Assembly (NCBI RefSeq): GCF_030687295.1
Contig: NZ_CP117425.1
Span: 4,282,001 to 4,346,000, forward strand
Source: Pseudomonas beijingensis
Lineage (GTDB): Bacteria; Pseudomonadota; Gammaproteobacteria; Pseudomonadales; Pseudomonadaceae
DNA: 64,000 bases
Direction of reading: 5' to 3'
Shown here: positions 44,010 through 52,709 of the stretch, in pieces
Layout: each line of letters starts with the position of its first letter
How positions within the stretch are numbered: position 1 is the stretch's first letter
Position numbers and translations under genes: made by a program
Notes under the pieces: generated by a model
The model's input: the letters and a program-made list of their open reading frames with translations, nothing else
Database searches by the model: none
What the model was told of the DNA's origin: nothing

Positions 44010-45395
44010 CTAGCGAAGTGCGGATTTGAGTTCGATGAACCGGCGCGTCGCCAGCAGCCCGGCCGGGTGGCTGTGGCAGCGGGCGCAGAGCCAGGGCATC
44101 AGGACTTGCATCTGCTCGTCCGGCGTGCGGCCTTGCAGCGCCTGTTGCAGGCTTTGCACATCGGGATCGTCCATCGGCGTGGCGGCCTCGCAAGCGGCAA
44201 CCGGACTACGCCGCACGCCAGACTTCGTGCCCTCGTCCAGCCAGTCACCGGCAATCCAATCGTGCAGCAGCTGTTTTTCGTAAGGGCTGAACACCCCGAA
44301 CATGGCCGCCCCTGCGCCATCGATCAATGTCCAGAAGCGGCTGTTTTGCGGGTCTTCATGGCGCTTGATCCAGCCTTTGTTCTGCATGGCCGCCAGGAAC
44401 CCTTCCAACTGACCCGGCGCCGCGAGCCACTGGTTGACGGTCTTGCCTTCGAACTTGCAGTAATCGGAATGCATGTGCTGGCCGAACGGGCGTTTGCGTT
44501 CGAGCATGTCCAGCACTTCGCGATCCAGGTCGAACGAGCCGATGATGGCCCGGCTGCCCTGCCCCAGGTCATTGAGGCGATAGCCCAACGTGACCCGCTG
44601 CCAGAAGGCCTCACGGTCCGCTTCCATCGGCATCAGTTGCAGCAGTGCTTGCACGGCCTTGTGGGCGTGGCCGGTGCTGGCGTTGTCGATGGTGACGTGG
44701 AGGGTGAAATAGTATGGATCGATGTCCAGTTCGCTCAGCTCATAGGCACTGATCAACAGATGCAGGGGCAATTGTTCATAGCCCAGGTTGTAGCCGATAA
44801 CCTCCGGCAAGTACTCGTCGCCAGCATAGCCCAGGGCCAGTTGCACAGCGCCTTGCAGATAAAGGTCGTCGTCGATGTCCGGGGCGTCCACCAGGTCGTA
44901 TTCGGCGAGCAACTTGCGATAAAGCACCACATGGTTCTGCGCGGGATGACCGTCCCCCAGTTCTTCCAGGTAGGTGCACAGCAACCCTTCGAAACGGTGG
45001 TCGTGCCAGTGCTTGACCACGCCATACAGCCAGGCGCCGTCGACCCTTTTGGTCGGGGCTACCGCCTGGAGGAAGTACAGCGCGTGGGCTTTGCTGCGGA
45101 AGAACTCCCGCGGGCCGCCGGTTTTGCGCCGTTGCAGATAGTCAGCGTATTGCCGGGCCACGCCGGCGCTGTGTTGTTCGACCCAGGCCTGTAGCGCCGA
45201 GGGGTCAGCAGGCATCTCCTGGGGGAGCGCCTCAGCCTTCGTGAGGCATTGCTGGAGGAACGCTTGGGCGACGTCTTGCTTGTCAGCGTCGTCGGGGCCC
45301 TGGAACAGCCGTTCATAGCATTGGCGCACCTGCCCGTTATGGATAACAGGGTGCACGGTGGCCGGCTGGGATTGGAGGGGTGTCAGCGCAGTCAT
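44010..45395 (-). CDS. Iron-containing redox enzyme family protein (heme-oxygenase-like fold)
   Basis: 461 residues from ATG 45395; longer frames run through non-homologous REP-containing DNA. Residues about 95-260 form an HDO-type domain (Haem_oxygenas_2): E145 (LEELGDG), H155 (QNHVVLY), E207 (GYEQLP), H233 and D237 (TLHVTID), H243. A C-terminal region of about 200 residues includes an oddly placed CARCH (CxxCH) near the end. There is no signal peptide, so this would be cytoplasmic and not a normal c-type heme site. First gene of the operon with a methyltransferase, YbdK and ligD. Reaction unknown. Confidence 0.82.
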   Translation of the reverse strand: MTALTPLQSQPATVHPVIHNGQVRQCYERLFQGPDDADKQDVAQAFLQQCLTKAEALPQEMPADPSALQAWVEQHSAGVARQYADYLQRRKTGGPREFFRSKAHALYFLQAVAPTKRVDGAWLYGVVKHWHDHRFEGLLCTYLEELGDGHPAQNHVVLYRKLLAEYDLVDAPDIDDDLYLQGAVQLALGYAGDEYLPEVIGYNLGYEQLPLHLLISAYELSELDIDPYYFTLHVTIDNASTGHAHKAVQALLQLMPMEADREAFWQRVTLGYRLNDLGQGSRAIIGSFDLDREVLDMLERKRPFGQHMHSDYCKFEGKTVNQWLAAPGQLEGFLAAMQNKGWIKRHEDPQNSRFWTLIDGAGAAMFGVFSPYEKQLLHDWIAGDWLDEGTKSGVRRSPVAACEAATPMDDPDVQSLQQALQGRTPDEQMQVLMPWLCARCHSHPAGLLATRRFIELKSALR

Positions 45396-45783
45396 AAGGG
45401 CCTCTCGGGTTCTTGGCGGACGCTGAATCAGAACGTCTCTTCTGTTGCAGAGCGCCAGGAACGGCGAAAAATTCCGTTGGATTGAATGGCAGGCGGATAA
45501 ACGGGAGTCTGCTGCATTGGTGGGAACCCTCGCTTCGCTCTGGGCCTCGAATGAGTGACAAGTGCACCAATACCAGCAAGTGAACACCTTGTGACGAGGG
45601 GGTTTATCTGTGGGAGCAAGGCTTGCCCGCGATAAAAACACCGCGGTCTCTCTGGAACCGAGGCGACTGCATCGCGAGCAAGCTTTGCTCCCACAGCGAG
45701 GCGGTGCGACGTTTCGCTAAATCCCCTCGCCACACAATTGTGCTTGGCGGTCATGCAAAGTGTTGCGCATCCAAGGAGCAACG
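45396..45783. other. 388-bp intergenic region, divergent promoters, one BIME
   Basis: Lies between the HDO-ligD operon (minus) and the antiporter gene (plus). Apart from the BIME at 45608-45696 I see no gene. The minus-strand frame stays open to 45641 but lacks homology and a ribosome-binding site there. Confidence 0.6.
45608..45696. repeat. REP pair (BIME), diverged
   Basis: CTGTGGGAGCAAGGCTTGCC at 45608 and ATCGCGAGCAAGCTTTGCTC ending in CCACAG at 45696; the second copy has an extra TT in the stem. Confidence 0.8.
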
Positions 45784-47121
45784 ATGACGTTCACAGTATG
45801 GGTAGCGGTACTCGGCGCGGTGTTGCTGACCCTGGCCCTGACCTCCTCTTATCTGCGCTGGATGCCGGTCACCACCTCAGCGATGTGCCTGGTGCTGGGC
45901 GTCGCCATCGGGCCGCTGGGGTTGGACGTACTGAAACTGGACGTCAGCGACTCGTCGGTCTGGATGGAACACCTCACGGAAGTCGCGGTTGTGTTTTCGC
46001 TGTTCGTCAGCGGCCTCAAGTTGCGCCTGCCTCTCAAGAACCGCACCTGGCGTGTGGCCTATGGGCTGGCCGGGCCGGTGATGATCCTGTGCATCGCCGG
46101 CCTGTGCCTGGCGTTGCACTATCTGTTGGGCCTGAGTTGGGGCGTGTCGATGCTGATTGGCGCGATACTGGCGCCCACCGACCCGGTGTTGGCGGCGCTG
46201 GTGCAGGTCAATGATGCGCGGGATGACGACCGGGTACGGTTCGGCCTGTCGGGTGAAGCGGGACTGAACGACGGCACGGCGTTTCCCTTTGTGATCCTGG
46301 GCCTGTTGATGCTGCGTGAAGACGGCAGCGGTTTTTTCGGTGAATGGCTGCTGCGCGACGTCCTGTGGGCCGTGCCAGCCGGGTTGTTGGTCGGTTACTG
46401 GATGGGCCGCGGAATTGGCAAGCTGACCTTGTCGATGCGCATCAGGAATGCCGACAGCACCCTGTCCCCCAACGATTACCTGGCCCTGGCGCTGATTGCC
46501 CTGGCCTACGTCGTGGCCGAGTGGATCCAGGGTTACGGTTTTCTCTCGGTGTTCGCCGCCGGACTGGGCCTGCGCCAGGCCGAGGTCAAGTCCACCGATG
46601 AAGCGGGACCGCCGGCGGAACACCTGGTGCAACCGGTGGTGGGCCACGAAACCGTCGATCCCCAAGAGGCTGTTCTGGGCGATACCGAGGCGCTGGACGA
46701 TGGTCAATTGGCCGCCGGAGTCATGATGAGCGACATGCTGGCGTTCGGCAGCTTGGTGGAGCGGTCGATGGAGGTGTTCCTGGTGACCCTGCTGGGGGTC
46801 GTGCTGGCCAACCATTGGGACTGGCGGGCCTTGGTAATCGGTGCCCTGCTGTTTCTCGTGATTCGCCCGCTGAGTGTGCTGGTGGTGCCCTGGGGGCGAT
46901 TGCTCGACGGACCGCAACGGCTGCTGATCGGCTGGTTTGGTATTCGCGGGATCGGCAGCCTGTTTTATCTGTTCTTCGCCTTGAACCATGACCTGCCGCC
47001 AGAGGTGGCGCAACTGTGCATCAACCTCACCCTGTCGGTGGTGGCCTTGAGCATTCTGGTTCATGGCGTCACCACACAGCCCACGTTGGCATGGTACGAG
47101 CGCCGTAAGCATCCGGATTAA
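45784..47121 (+). CDS. Cation:proton antiporter, CPA1/NhaP type
   Basis: 445 residues from ATG 45784 (AAGGAGCAACG upstream). About twelve membrane helices. Ion-binding motifs are LAPTDPVLAALVQ and GEAGLNDGTAFPFVILG (the ND pair), as in NhaP-type Na+/H+ antiporters. A soluble loop (about 265-310, acidic, EAGPPAEHLVQP) interrupts the helices mid-protein. Probably exchanges Na+ or K+ for H+ in the inner membrane. A BIME follows. Confidence 0.9.
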   Translation: MTFTVWVAVLGAVLLTLALTSSYLRWMPVTTSAMCLVLGVAIGPLGLDVLKLDVSDSSVWMEHLTEVAVVFSLFVSGLKLRLPLKNRTWRVAYGLAGPVMILCIAGLCLALHYLLGLSWGVSMLIGAILAPTDPVLAALVQVNDARDDDRVRFGLSGEAGLNDGTAFPFVILGLLMLREDGSGFFGEWLLRDVLWAVPAGLLVGYWMGRGIGKLTLSMRIRNADSTLSPNDYLALALIALAYVVAEWIQGYGFLSVFAAGLGLRQAEVKSTDEAGPPAEHLVQPVVGHETVDPQEAVLGDTEALDDGQLAAGVMMSDMLAFGSLVERSMEVFLVTLLGVVLANHWDWRALVIGALLFLVIRPLSVLVVPWGRLLDGPQRLLIGWFGIRGIGSLFYLFFALNHDLPPEVAQLCINLTLSVVALSILVHGVTTQPTLAWYERRKHPD

Positions 47122-47147
47122 GGCACTGTGGCAGGAGATGAACGCTG

Positions 47148-47269
47148 TTGTGGCGAGGGGATTTATCCCCGCTGGGGCGCGAAGCGGCCCATGGAGCTGA
47201 CGCTTCGGTGTATCAGATGAATGAGGGGGCCGCTTCGCAGCCCAGCGGGGATAAATCCCCTCGCCACAA
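47148..47269. repeat. Long BIME, GTGGCGAGGGG type
   Basis: Outer arms TTGTGGCGAGGGGATTTATC and the complement GGATAAATCCCCTCGCCACA, inner arms around GCGAAGCGGCCC and GGGGCCGCTTCGC. Between convergent genes. Confidence 0.85.
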
Positions 47270-47295
47270 TGATGTCCCACTTCAACGCGTGTGTC

Positions 47296-47832
47296 TCAAC
47301 CGCCAGGATCGCTCACTTGGATAAAGACCGAATACACCCCCAGCAGCACCCAGAACGTGGCGAAGATCCAGGGTGTACGCAGCGAGAACAGCAACGACTT
47401 GCGGTAGCCCTTGTGGGTCGACTCCCGTTTGCTGAACAGCGGCGATTCGTCGTAGGCCAGGCCCATCAAGGGTTCGGCGCGCAATAACTCGCTCTGTTTG
47501 AAATGCCAATGATCAATGATTTCGTAGGCCGCCTTGATCCCCGGCCAGGCGTTGAGCGAACTCAGGAATCCCAGCAAGGCCAGGAATGGCGGCACGATCA
47601 GCGTGAACAACTTGCCCCACTCCGGGTTCAGGTTGGCCATGCATGAGGCAAAGGCGATCACCAGGAACGATTGGGCGGCCAGGTAAGCATCGGTTCGATT
47701 GGCCAGGATACTGGTTTCGTACTGGATCTCCCGGCGATAGAAATCCAATCGCTCCTTGGGCGAGCCAAACAATTTGGCATTGTGTTCTGTCAGTTCTTCG
47801 TCCGGGGTCGGCCCGGTGAGTATTCTGGGCAT
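47296..47832 (-). CDS. Hypothetical membrane protein
   Basis: 178 residues, not recognised. A charged N-terminal 45 residues (DEELTEHNAKLFGSPKERLDFYRREIQYETS) is followed by three hydrophobic segments (AAQSFLVIAFASC, LFTLIVPPFLALLGFL, WIFATFWVLLGVYSVFI). A cytoplasmic loop of about 60 residues lies between the second and third. The layout resembles small RipA/YtxH-like orphans, but no function can be assigned. Stands alone, convergent with the antiporter gene. Confidence 0.75.
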   Translation of the reverse strand: MPRILTGPTPDEELTEHNAKLFGSPKERLDFYRREIQYETSILANRTDAYLAAQSFLVIAFASCMANLNPEWGKLFTLIVPPFLALLGFLSSLNAWPGIKAAYEIIDHWHFKQSELLRAEPLMGLAYDESPLFSKRESTHKGYRKSLLFSLRTPWIFATFWVLLGVYSVFIQVSDPGG

Positions 47833-47983
47833 TGCGCAGGCGTGCCTCGGTGATGATTCGAACTCATTAGAAGAACCCGATGCGCGGCAAGTTCAAGCCA
47901 ATGGACCGCAGGTGCAGTGAAGTCCGAGGAAACGCTGCCCCACCGTCAGGGTCTCTAGGATGTAAGGGCAAGAGGACGGTTAT

Positions 47984-48214
47984 GTGGATTATCTTGGATG
48001 GGTGCAATGGCCGGCGATGGTCGTCACGGTGCTGGCGGCCTGGTTGATCGGCTCACGCCAACCCCGACGCAGGGTGGCGGGGTTCAGTTGTTTTATCGCG
48101 AGCAACATTTTGTGGGTGGTCTGGGGGCTGCATACCCACGCCTATGCATTGATCGTGTTGCAGTTCTGCTTGTGTGCGATGAATTTGCGGGGGTTCAAAA
48201 AGAACACTGAATAA
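47984..48214 (+). CDS. Small hypothetical membrane protein
   Basis: 76 residues from GTG 47984, with AGAGGA 7 bp upstream. Two or three short hydrophobic segments (WPAMVVTVLAAWLIGS, FIASNILWVVWGLHTHAYALIV) in the style of small PnuC-like or amino-acid-transporter fragments widespread in pseudomonads. Function unknown. Confidence 0.65.
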   Translation: MDYLGWVQWPAMVVTVLAAWLIGSRQPRRRVAGFSCFIASNILWVVWGLHTHAYALIVLQFCLCAMNLRGFKKNTE

Positions 48215-48283
48215 GCCCATTCCTTTGCGGGCAGGCATATACCCCTGTGGCCAGGGGAGCTGCATTCAACCTGGGATCCGTAT

Positions 48284-50212
48284 CTATTTCATCGTCTGCC
48301 CAATGATCTGCATCAGGTCAATTTGCTTGAACGGTTTGATCAATCGAGGCAGTTGCGTGGCGAACCCTTCCAAGCGTTCGGCATAACCGGTGGCCAGGAT
48401 GATGGGCAGGCTCGGTTGGCGGTCGCGCAACAATTTCGCCAACTGCGCGCCGTCCATCTGCGGCATGGCCATGTCGGTGATCACCAGGTCGATGTCCTGG
48501 TTGCGCTCGTGCAGTTCCAGTGCCTGAGCCCCCGATGGCGCACAAAGGACGCGGTGCCCCAGGTCTTCGATCAGCAGTCGCGTGCTGGTCAGCACCAGGC
48601 TGTCATCGTCGACCACCAGCACTTTCAACTCATGGACCGGCAGCGCCGCCGCCTCGATTGCCGCCTTGCCAACCGCCGGATCGTCAGCCACAGGCAACCA
48701 CAACTCGGCAGTGGTACCGAGGCCTTTCTGGCTCTTGAGCATCAGTCGGCCGCCCAGCTGTTCCGCCAGGCCATGCACCATGGACAGTCCCAGGCCCGTG
48801 CCCTTGCCAACGCCCTTGGTGGTGAAGAACGGGTCCACGGCCGAGGCCAGCGTGACGCCGTCCATGCCCTCGCCTTCATCGGTAATCGTCAGGCAAACGT
48901 AGCGTCCGGTAGCCATCGACTTGTCCAGCCCGGCATCAGATCCTTGCCGCTCATCGGCGGCAATGATGATCTGGCCCCCATGGGGCATGGCGTCCCGGGC
49001 ATTGGTCGCCAGGTTGAGAATCGCCAGTTCCAGTTGGTTGACATCGGCCAGCACCGGCGACAGCGCCTCGGCGAAACGGGTCTGGATGTGTATCGACGGG
49101 CCCAGGGAGCTTTGCAGCAGGCCGCTGATACCCTGCACCAGGGTCGACAGCTCGACCGATTCATAGGTCAGTTTCTGCCGGCGGGCAAACGCCAGCATAC
49201 GTTGGGTCAGCGAAACACCGCGCAGCGCGCCTTGGGTCGCGTTATCCAGCAGTTGGGTGAGCTTCGGATCGCCGGGCATGCGCTTACGCAAGATTTCCAG
49301 GTTGCCGAGGATGACCGTCAACAGGTTATTGAAATCATGGGCGATACCGCCGGTGAGCTGACCGATGGCTTGCAACTTCTGGGATTGGAACAGCGCCTCA
49401 CGGGCCTGCTCAAGGGCCTGCTGGGCCTGGGTGGCATCGGTGATGTCGCGGGTGATCTTGGCAAACCCCAACAGTGTACCGGTATCGCTGCGGATCGCAT
49501 CGATGACCACATGGGCCATGAAGCGTGTGCCGTCCTTGCGCATGCGCCAACCTTTTTTCTCGAAACGCCCTTCGCTGGCAGCGATGCTCAACGCGCGCTG
49601 CGGCTCGCCGGCATCGCGATCCTCGGGGGTGTAGAACATCGAGAAATGCCGGCCGATGGCTTCCACCGGAAGATAACCCTTGATCCGCTGCGCCCCCAGG
49701 TTCCAGTTGGTGATCTGACCTTGCGGGTCGAGCATGTAGATGGCGTAATCGGTGACGCTTTGCACCAGCAGGCGAAACTGCTGCTCGCTTTGCTTGAGGA
49801 TTTCCTCGGCCATCTTGCGGTCAGTCAGGTCGCGGGTGATCTTGGCGAAGCCGAGCAAGGTGCCGGTCTGGCTGTCGATGATCGGATCGATCACCACATG
49901 AGACCAGAACAACGTGCCGTCCTTGCGCACCCGCCAGCCCTCGCCTTCGAAACGCCCCTCATGCAGGGCGGTGTCCAGCGCCCGTTGCGGCAGACCGGCG
50001 GCGCGGTCCTGATCGGTGTAGAAACGGGAGAAATGCTGGCCGAGGATCTCGGACTCATCATAACCCTTGAAACGCTTGGCACCGGAGTTCCAGCTGGTGA
50101 TGATGCCCGACGGGTCGGTCATGTAGATGGCGTAGTCGACCACCGCGTCGATGAGCAGGCGAAAGCGCTGCTCCTCGTTGATGAGTGGGGTCTTGGGGGC
50201 ATTCTCAAGCAT
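48284..50212 (-). CDS. PAS-PAS hybrid sensor histidine kinase
   Basis: 642 residues from ATG 50212. Two near-identical PAS/PAC units (about 15-130 and 145-258), each with DYAIYM, RFYT or MFYT, and GFAKITRD. HisKA has the phospho-His at H292 (GGIAHDFNNLL). HATPase_c has NLATNARDAMP and GTGLGLSMVHG. The C-terminal receiver has D580 in VITDMAMPQMDG. There are no membrane segments, so it senses a cytoplasmic signal (light, redox or ligand through PAS). Duplicated PAS domains suggest recent internal duplication. No partner regulator is adjacent. Confidence 0.92.
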   Translation of the reverse strand: MLENAPKTPLINEEQRFRLLIDAVVDYAIYMTDPSGIITSWNSGAKRFKGYDESEILGQHFSRFYTDQDRAAGLPQRALDTALHEGRFEGEGWRVRKDGTLFWSHVVIDPIIDSQTGTLLGFAKITRDLTDRKMAEEILKQSEQQFRLLVQSVTDYAIYMLDPQGQITNWNLGAQRIKGYLPVEAIGRHFSMFYTPEDRDAGEPQRALSIAASEGRFEKKGWRMRKDGTRFMAHVVIDAIRSDTGTLLGFAKITRDITDATQAQQALEQAREALFQSQKLQAIGQLTGGIAHDFNNLLTVILGNLEILRKRMPGDPKLTQLLDNATQGALRGVSLTQRMLAFARRQKLTYESVELSTLVQGISGLLQSSLGPSIHIQTRFAEALSPVLADVNQLELAILNLATNARDAMPHGGQIIIAADERQGSDAGLDKSMATGRYVCLTITDEGEGMDGVTLASAVDPFFTTKGVGKGTGLGLSMVHGLAEQLGGRLMLKSQKGLGTTAELWLPVADDPAVGKAAIEAAALPVHELKVLVVDDDSLVLTSTRLLIEDLGHRVLCAPSGAQALELHERNQDIDLVITDMAMPQMDGAQLAKLLRDRQPSLPIILATGYAERLEGFATQLPRLIKPFKQIDLMQIIGQTMK

Positions 50213-50332
50213 CTGGCCGGGGCATCCGTATGGATTTTTTGCGGAGTATGGAACAAGTCTGGCGTCAGGAAAAATGATTGAGCGAATCAGCAAGTCTTCA
50301 GACTGCTCACAACCCAAGTCCTACTCAATTCC

Positions 50333-50425
50333 CCTGTGGAAGCGAGCTTGCTCGCGATAGCAGTGTTTCAGCCAGCCTTCACGTCACTGACAGACCGCTA
50401 TCGCGAACAAGCTCGCTCCCACAGG
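50333..50425. repeat. REP pair (BIME) overlapping the end of the helicase gene
   Basis: CCCTGTGGAAGCGAGCTTGC at 50333 and ATCGCGAACAAGCTCGCTCC ending CACAGG at 50425. The right copy lies inside the helicase coding sequence and supplies its last codons. Confidence 0.85.
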
Positions 50426-52709
50426 TGGCGGAGTGTGCTTCCTGAGTGACAGACCACCAGCGCGGCAATAAGTGCTGCACCCTGGCCTCGCCAAACCGAT
50501 CATCGATCAGCATCACCACCCCGCGATCCTGCTGGGTGCGGATGACGCGGCCAGCCGCCTGCACAACTTTTTGCAGCCCGGGGTACAGGTAGGTGTAGTC
50601 ATAGCCATCGCCAAAGATCGCCGCCATGCGTTGTTTCATCTGCTCATTGACCGGGTTGAACTGCGCGAGCCCCAAGGTGGCGATGAAAGCGCCGATCAAG
50701 CGAGAGCCCGGCAAATCGATGCCCTCACCGAACGCTCCGCCCAGCACCGCAAAGCCAATACCTTGGCTGTGTTCCATGAAGCGTTCGAGAAATGCCTGCC
50801 GAGGGGCTTCGCCCATGCCGCGCGATTGCGTCCAGAGAGCAATCTGCGGGTGTCGCTCGGCCAACAGCGCGGCCACTTGCTGCAAGTAATCGAAGCTGCT
50901 GAAAAAAGCCAGGTAGTTGCCCGGACGCTCGCTGAACTGGCGGGCCATCAACGTGACAATCGGCTCCAGGGACGCCTGGCGATGGGTAAATCGCGTGGAA
51001 ATGCGGCTGACAACCTGTACGTCCAACTGCTCGGCCTTGAACGGTGATTCGACATCGATCCACACCGTGTCGCCCGGCGTCCCCAGCAAGTCTGCATAGT
51101 AATGCCGAGGGCTCAGAGTCGCCGAAAACAGCACGGCGCTGCGGGCCGCCGTCAACCTGGGTCGCAGGAACGCGGCCGGTACCACGTTGCGCAGGCACAG
51201 CGTCGACAAGCTTCGCTGGCGACCGAGCTCGCGCTTGTGGATGTCGAACAGGAAGTGCTCGTCGAAGGTCTCCGCCACCCGGCCAAACTGCAAGGCGTCG
51301 AAGTAGAACGCCTGCAAGCCGCTGTCCAGGCCCTGGGGATGATCGTTGAGATAATCGCCAATGGTGGTGGTACAGGTGGCCAAAGCCTGGAGCAGCTTTT
51401 CCGGCAGTTTTCCATAGGCCTGATAGGCCGCCACCTGAGGCGTGTGCAAGGCGTTCCACTGGCGATTGACCCGCTCCAGGGATTTCTTCAGCGGTTCGGG
51501 GGCGGTTTTGCGCACGCTGCTCAGCGTGGCCTGGTCAAGGGTCGCGCTGTACATCTGCCGTCCGCGCTCCACCAGGTTATGGGCCTCGTCCACCAGGGTC
51601 GCGACGGTCCAGCCGTTGGCCTGGGCCAGACCAAAGAGCAAGGCGCTGAAGTCGAAGTAATAGTTGTAGTCGGCCACCACTACGTCGACCCAACGGGCCA
51701 TTTCCTGGCTGAGGTAATACGGGCACACCTCATGGGCCAGGGCAATCTCGCGCAACGCCGCCTGATCGAGCAAGGTGACCCGGCTCGCCGCTGCCCGGGC
51801 GCCCGGCAGGCGGTCATAGAAACCCCGGGCCAGCGGGCAGGATTCACCATGGCAGGCTTTGTCCGGGTGTTCGCAGGCCTTGTCCCGGGCGATCATTTCC
51901 AGCACCCGCAACGGCATCGACGGCGCGCTGTCGGTGATCACGCGCGCCGCGTCCAGGGCCAGCTTGCGCCCTGGGGTTTTCGCCGTGAGAAAGTACACCT
52001 TGTCCAGTTGCTGCGGTGCCAGGGCCTTGAGCATCGGGAACAAGGTGCCAACGGTCTTGCCGATGCCAGTGGGCGCCTGTGCCATCAGGCAGCGGCCGGT
52101 ACTGACCGCCTTGAACACCGACTCGGCCAAGTGCCGTTGCCCGGGCCTGAAACCCGCATGGGGAAAGACCAGCGCCTGCGCGCCGAGGTTGCGCGCCTGT
52201 CGATGGGCCATTTCCTGCTCGGCCCAGGCCAGGAACAACGCGCATTGCCCTTCGAAGAAGGTGTGCAACTGCGCCGCCTCAAAGCCTTGGGTGATGCAGG
52301 TTTCCTTTTCGCTGACGATATCGAAATACACCAGGGCCACGTCGATGTGCGGCAACTGCAGCTTCTGGCACATCAGCCAGCCATAGATCTTCGCCTGGGC
52401 CCAATGCAACTGGCGATGGTTGGCCGGCTGTTTGCTCAGGTCACCCCGATAGGTCTTCACTTCTTCAAGGCACTGGCGGACGGGGTCATAGCCGTCGGCT
52501 CGGCCTTTGACCGTCAATGTTTGGTAGTGACCTTCGAGGGCCACTTCAGCCTGATAACCCTCGTTTCGCCGCGAGGCAACGGTGCGATGGCCGGCGATGC
52601 CTTCCAGGGCTGTCGGCGAGGGGGTGAAGCGCAGGTCGAGGTCGCCCACCTTGGCGGTGAACTCACACAGCGCTCGTACGGCGATGCTGTAGCTGGGTGC
52701 CAGGCTCAT
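50379..52709 (-). CDS. DinG/Rad3-like ATP-dependent DNA helicase
   Basis: 776 residues from ATG 52709. An N-terminal PD-(D/E)xK-like region (about 50-170, with CLEEVKTYRGDL) precedes a superfamily 2 XPD-type helicase: Walker A QAPTGIGKT, DEAH box LVDEAHNLVE, ATP-site LFSATLSP, GxFGEGIDLPG and QAAGRVIR. Cysteines in DKACEHPDKACHGESC may hold an iron-sulfur cluster as in XPD/DinG. The last residues (SATCGSELVRDSGLSVT) are REP-encoded. The start overlaps the FAN1-type nuclease stop (ATGA). Nuclease and helicase likely act together in replication-fork or crosslink repair. Confidence 0.9.
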   Translation of the reverse strand: MSLAPSYSIAVRALCEFTAKVGDLDLRFTPSPTALEGIAGHRTVASRRNEGYQAEVALEGHYQTLTVKGRADGYDPVRQCLEEVKTYRGDLSKQPANHRQLHWAQAKIYGWLMCQKLQLPHIDVALVYFDIVSEKETCITQGFEAAQLHTFFEGQCALFLAWAEQEMAHRQARNLGAQALVFPHAGFRPGQRHLAESVFKAVSTGRCLMAQAPTGIGKTVGTLFPMLKALAPQQLDKVYFLTAKTPGRKLALDAARVITDSAPSMPLRVLEMIARDKACEHPDKACHGESCPLARGFYDRLPGARAAASRVTLLDQAALREIALAHEVCPYYLSQEMARWVDVVVADYNYYFDFSALLFGLAQANGWTVATLVDEAHNLVERGRQMYSATLDQATLSSVRKTAPEPLKKSLERVNRQWNALHTPQVAAYQAYGKLPEKLLQALATCTTTIGDYLNDHPQGLDSGLQAFYFDALQFGRVAETFDEHFLFDIHKRELGRQRSLSTLCLRNVVPAAFLRPRLTAARSAVLFSATLSPRHYYADLLGTPGDTVWIDVESPFKAEQLDVQVVSRISTRFTHRQASLEPIVTLMARQFSERPGNYLAFFSSFDYLQQVAALLAERHPQIALWTQSRGMGEAPRQAFLERFMEHSQGIGFAVLGGAFGEGIDLPGSRLIGAFIATLGLAQFNPVNEQMKQRMAAIFGDGYDYTYLYPGLQKVVQAAGRVIRTQQDRGVVMLIDDRFGEARVQHLLPRWWSVTQEAHSATCGSELVRDSGLSVT

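Noticed and set aside
45396..45641. 82-residue N-terminal extension of the iron-containing redox protein
   Set aside because: It is encoded by intergenic DNA partly overlapping a REP, with many Cys and Arg residues and no family resemblance.
48323..50281. Open frame of about 652 codons antisense to the hybrid histidine kinase
   Set aside because: Composition artefact; the kinase frame has clear PAS, HisKA, ATPase and receiver motifs.
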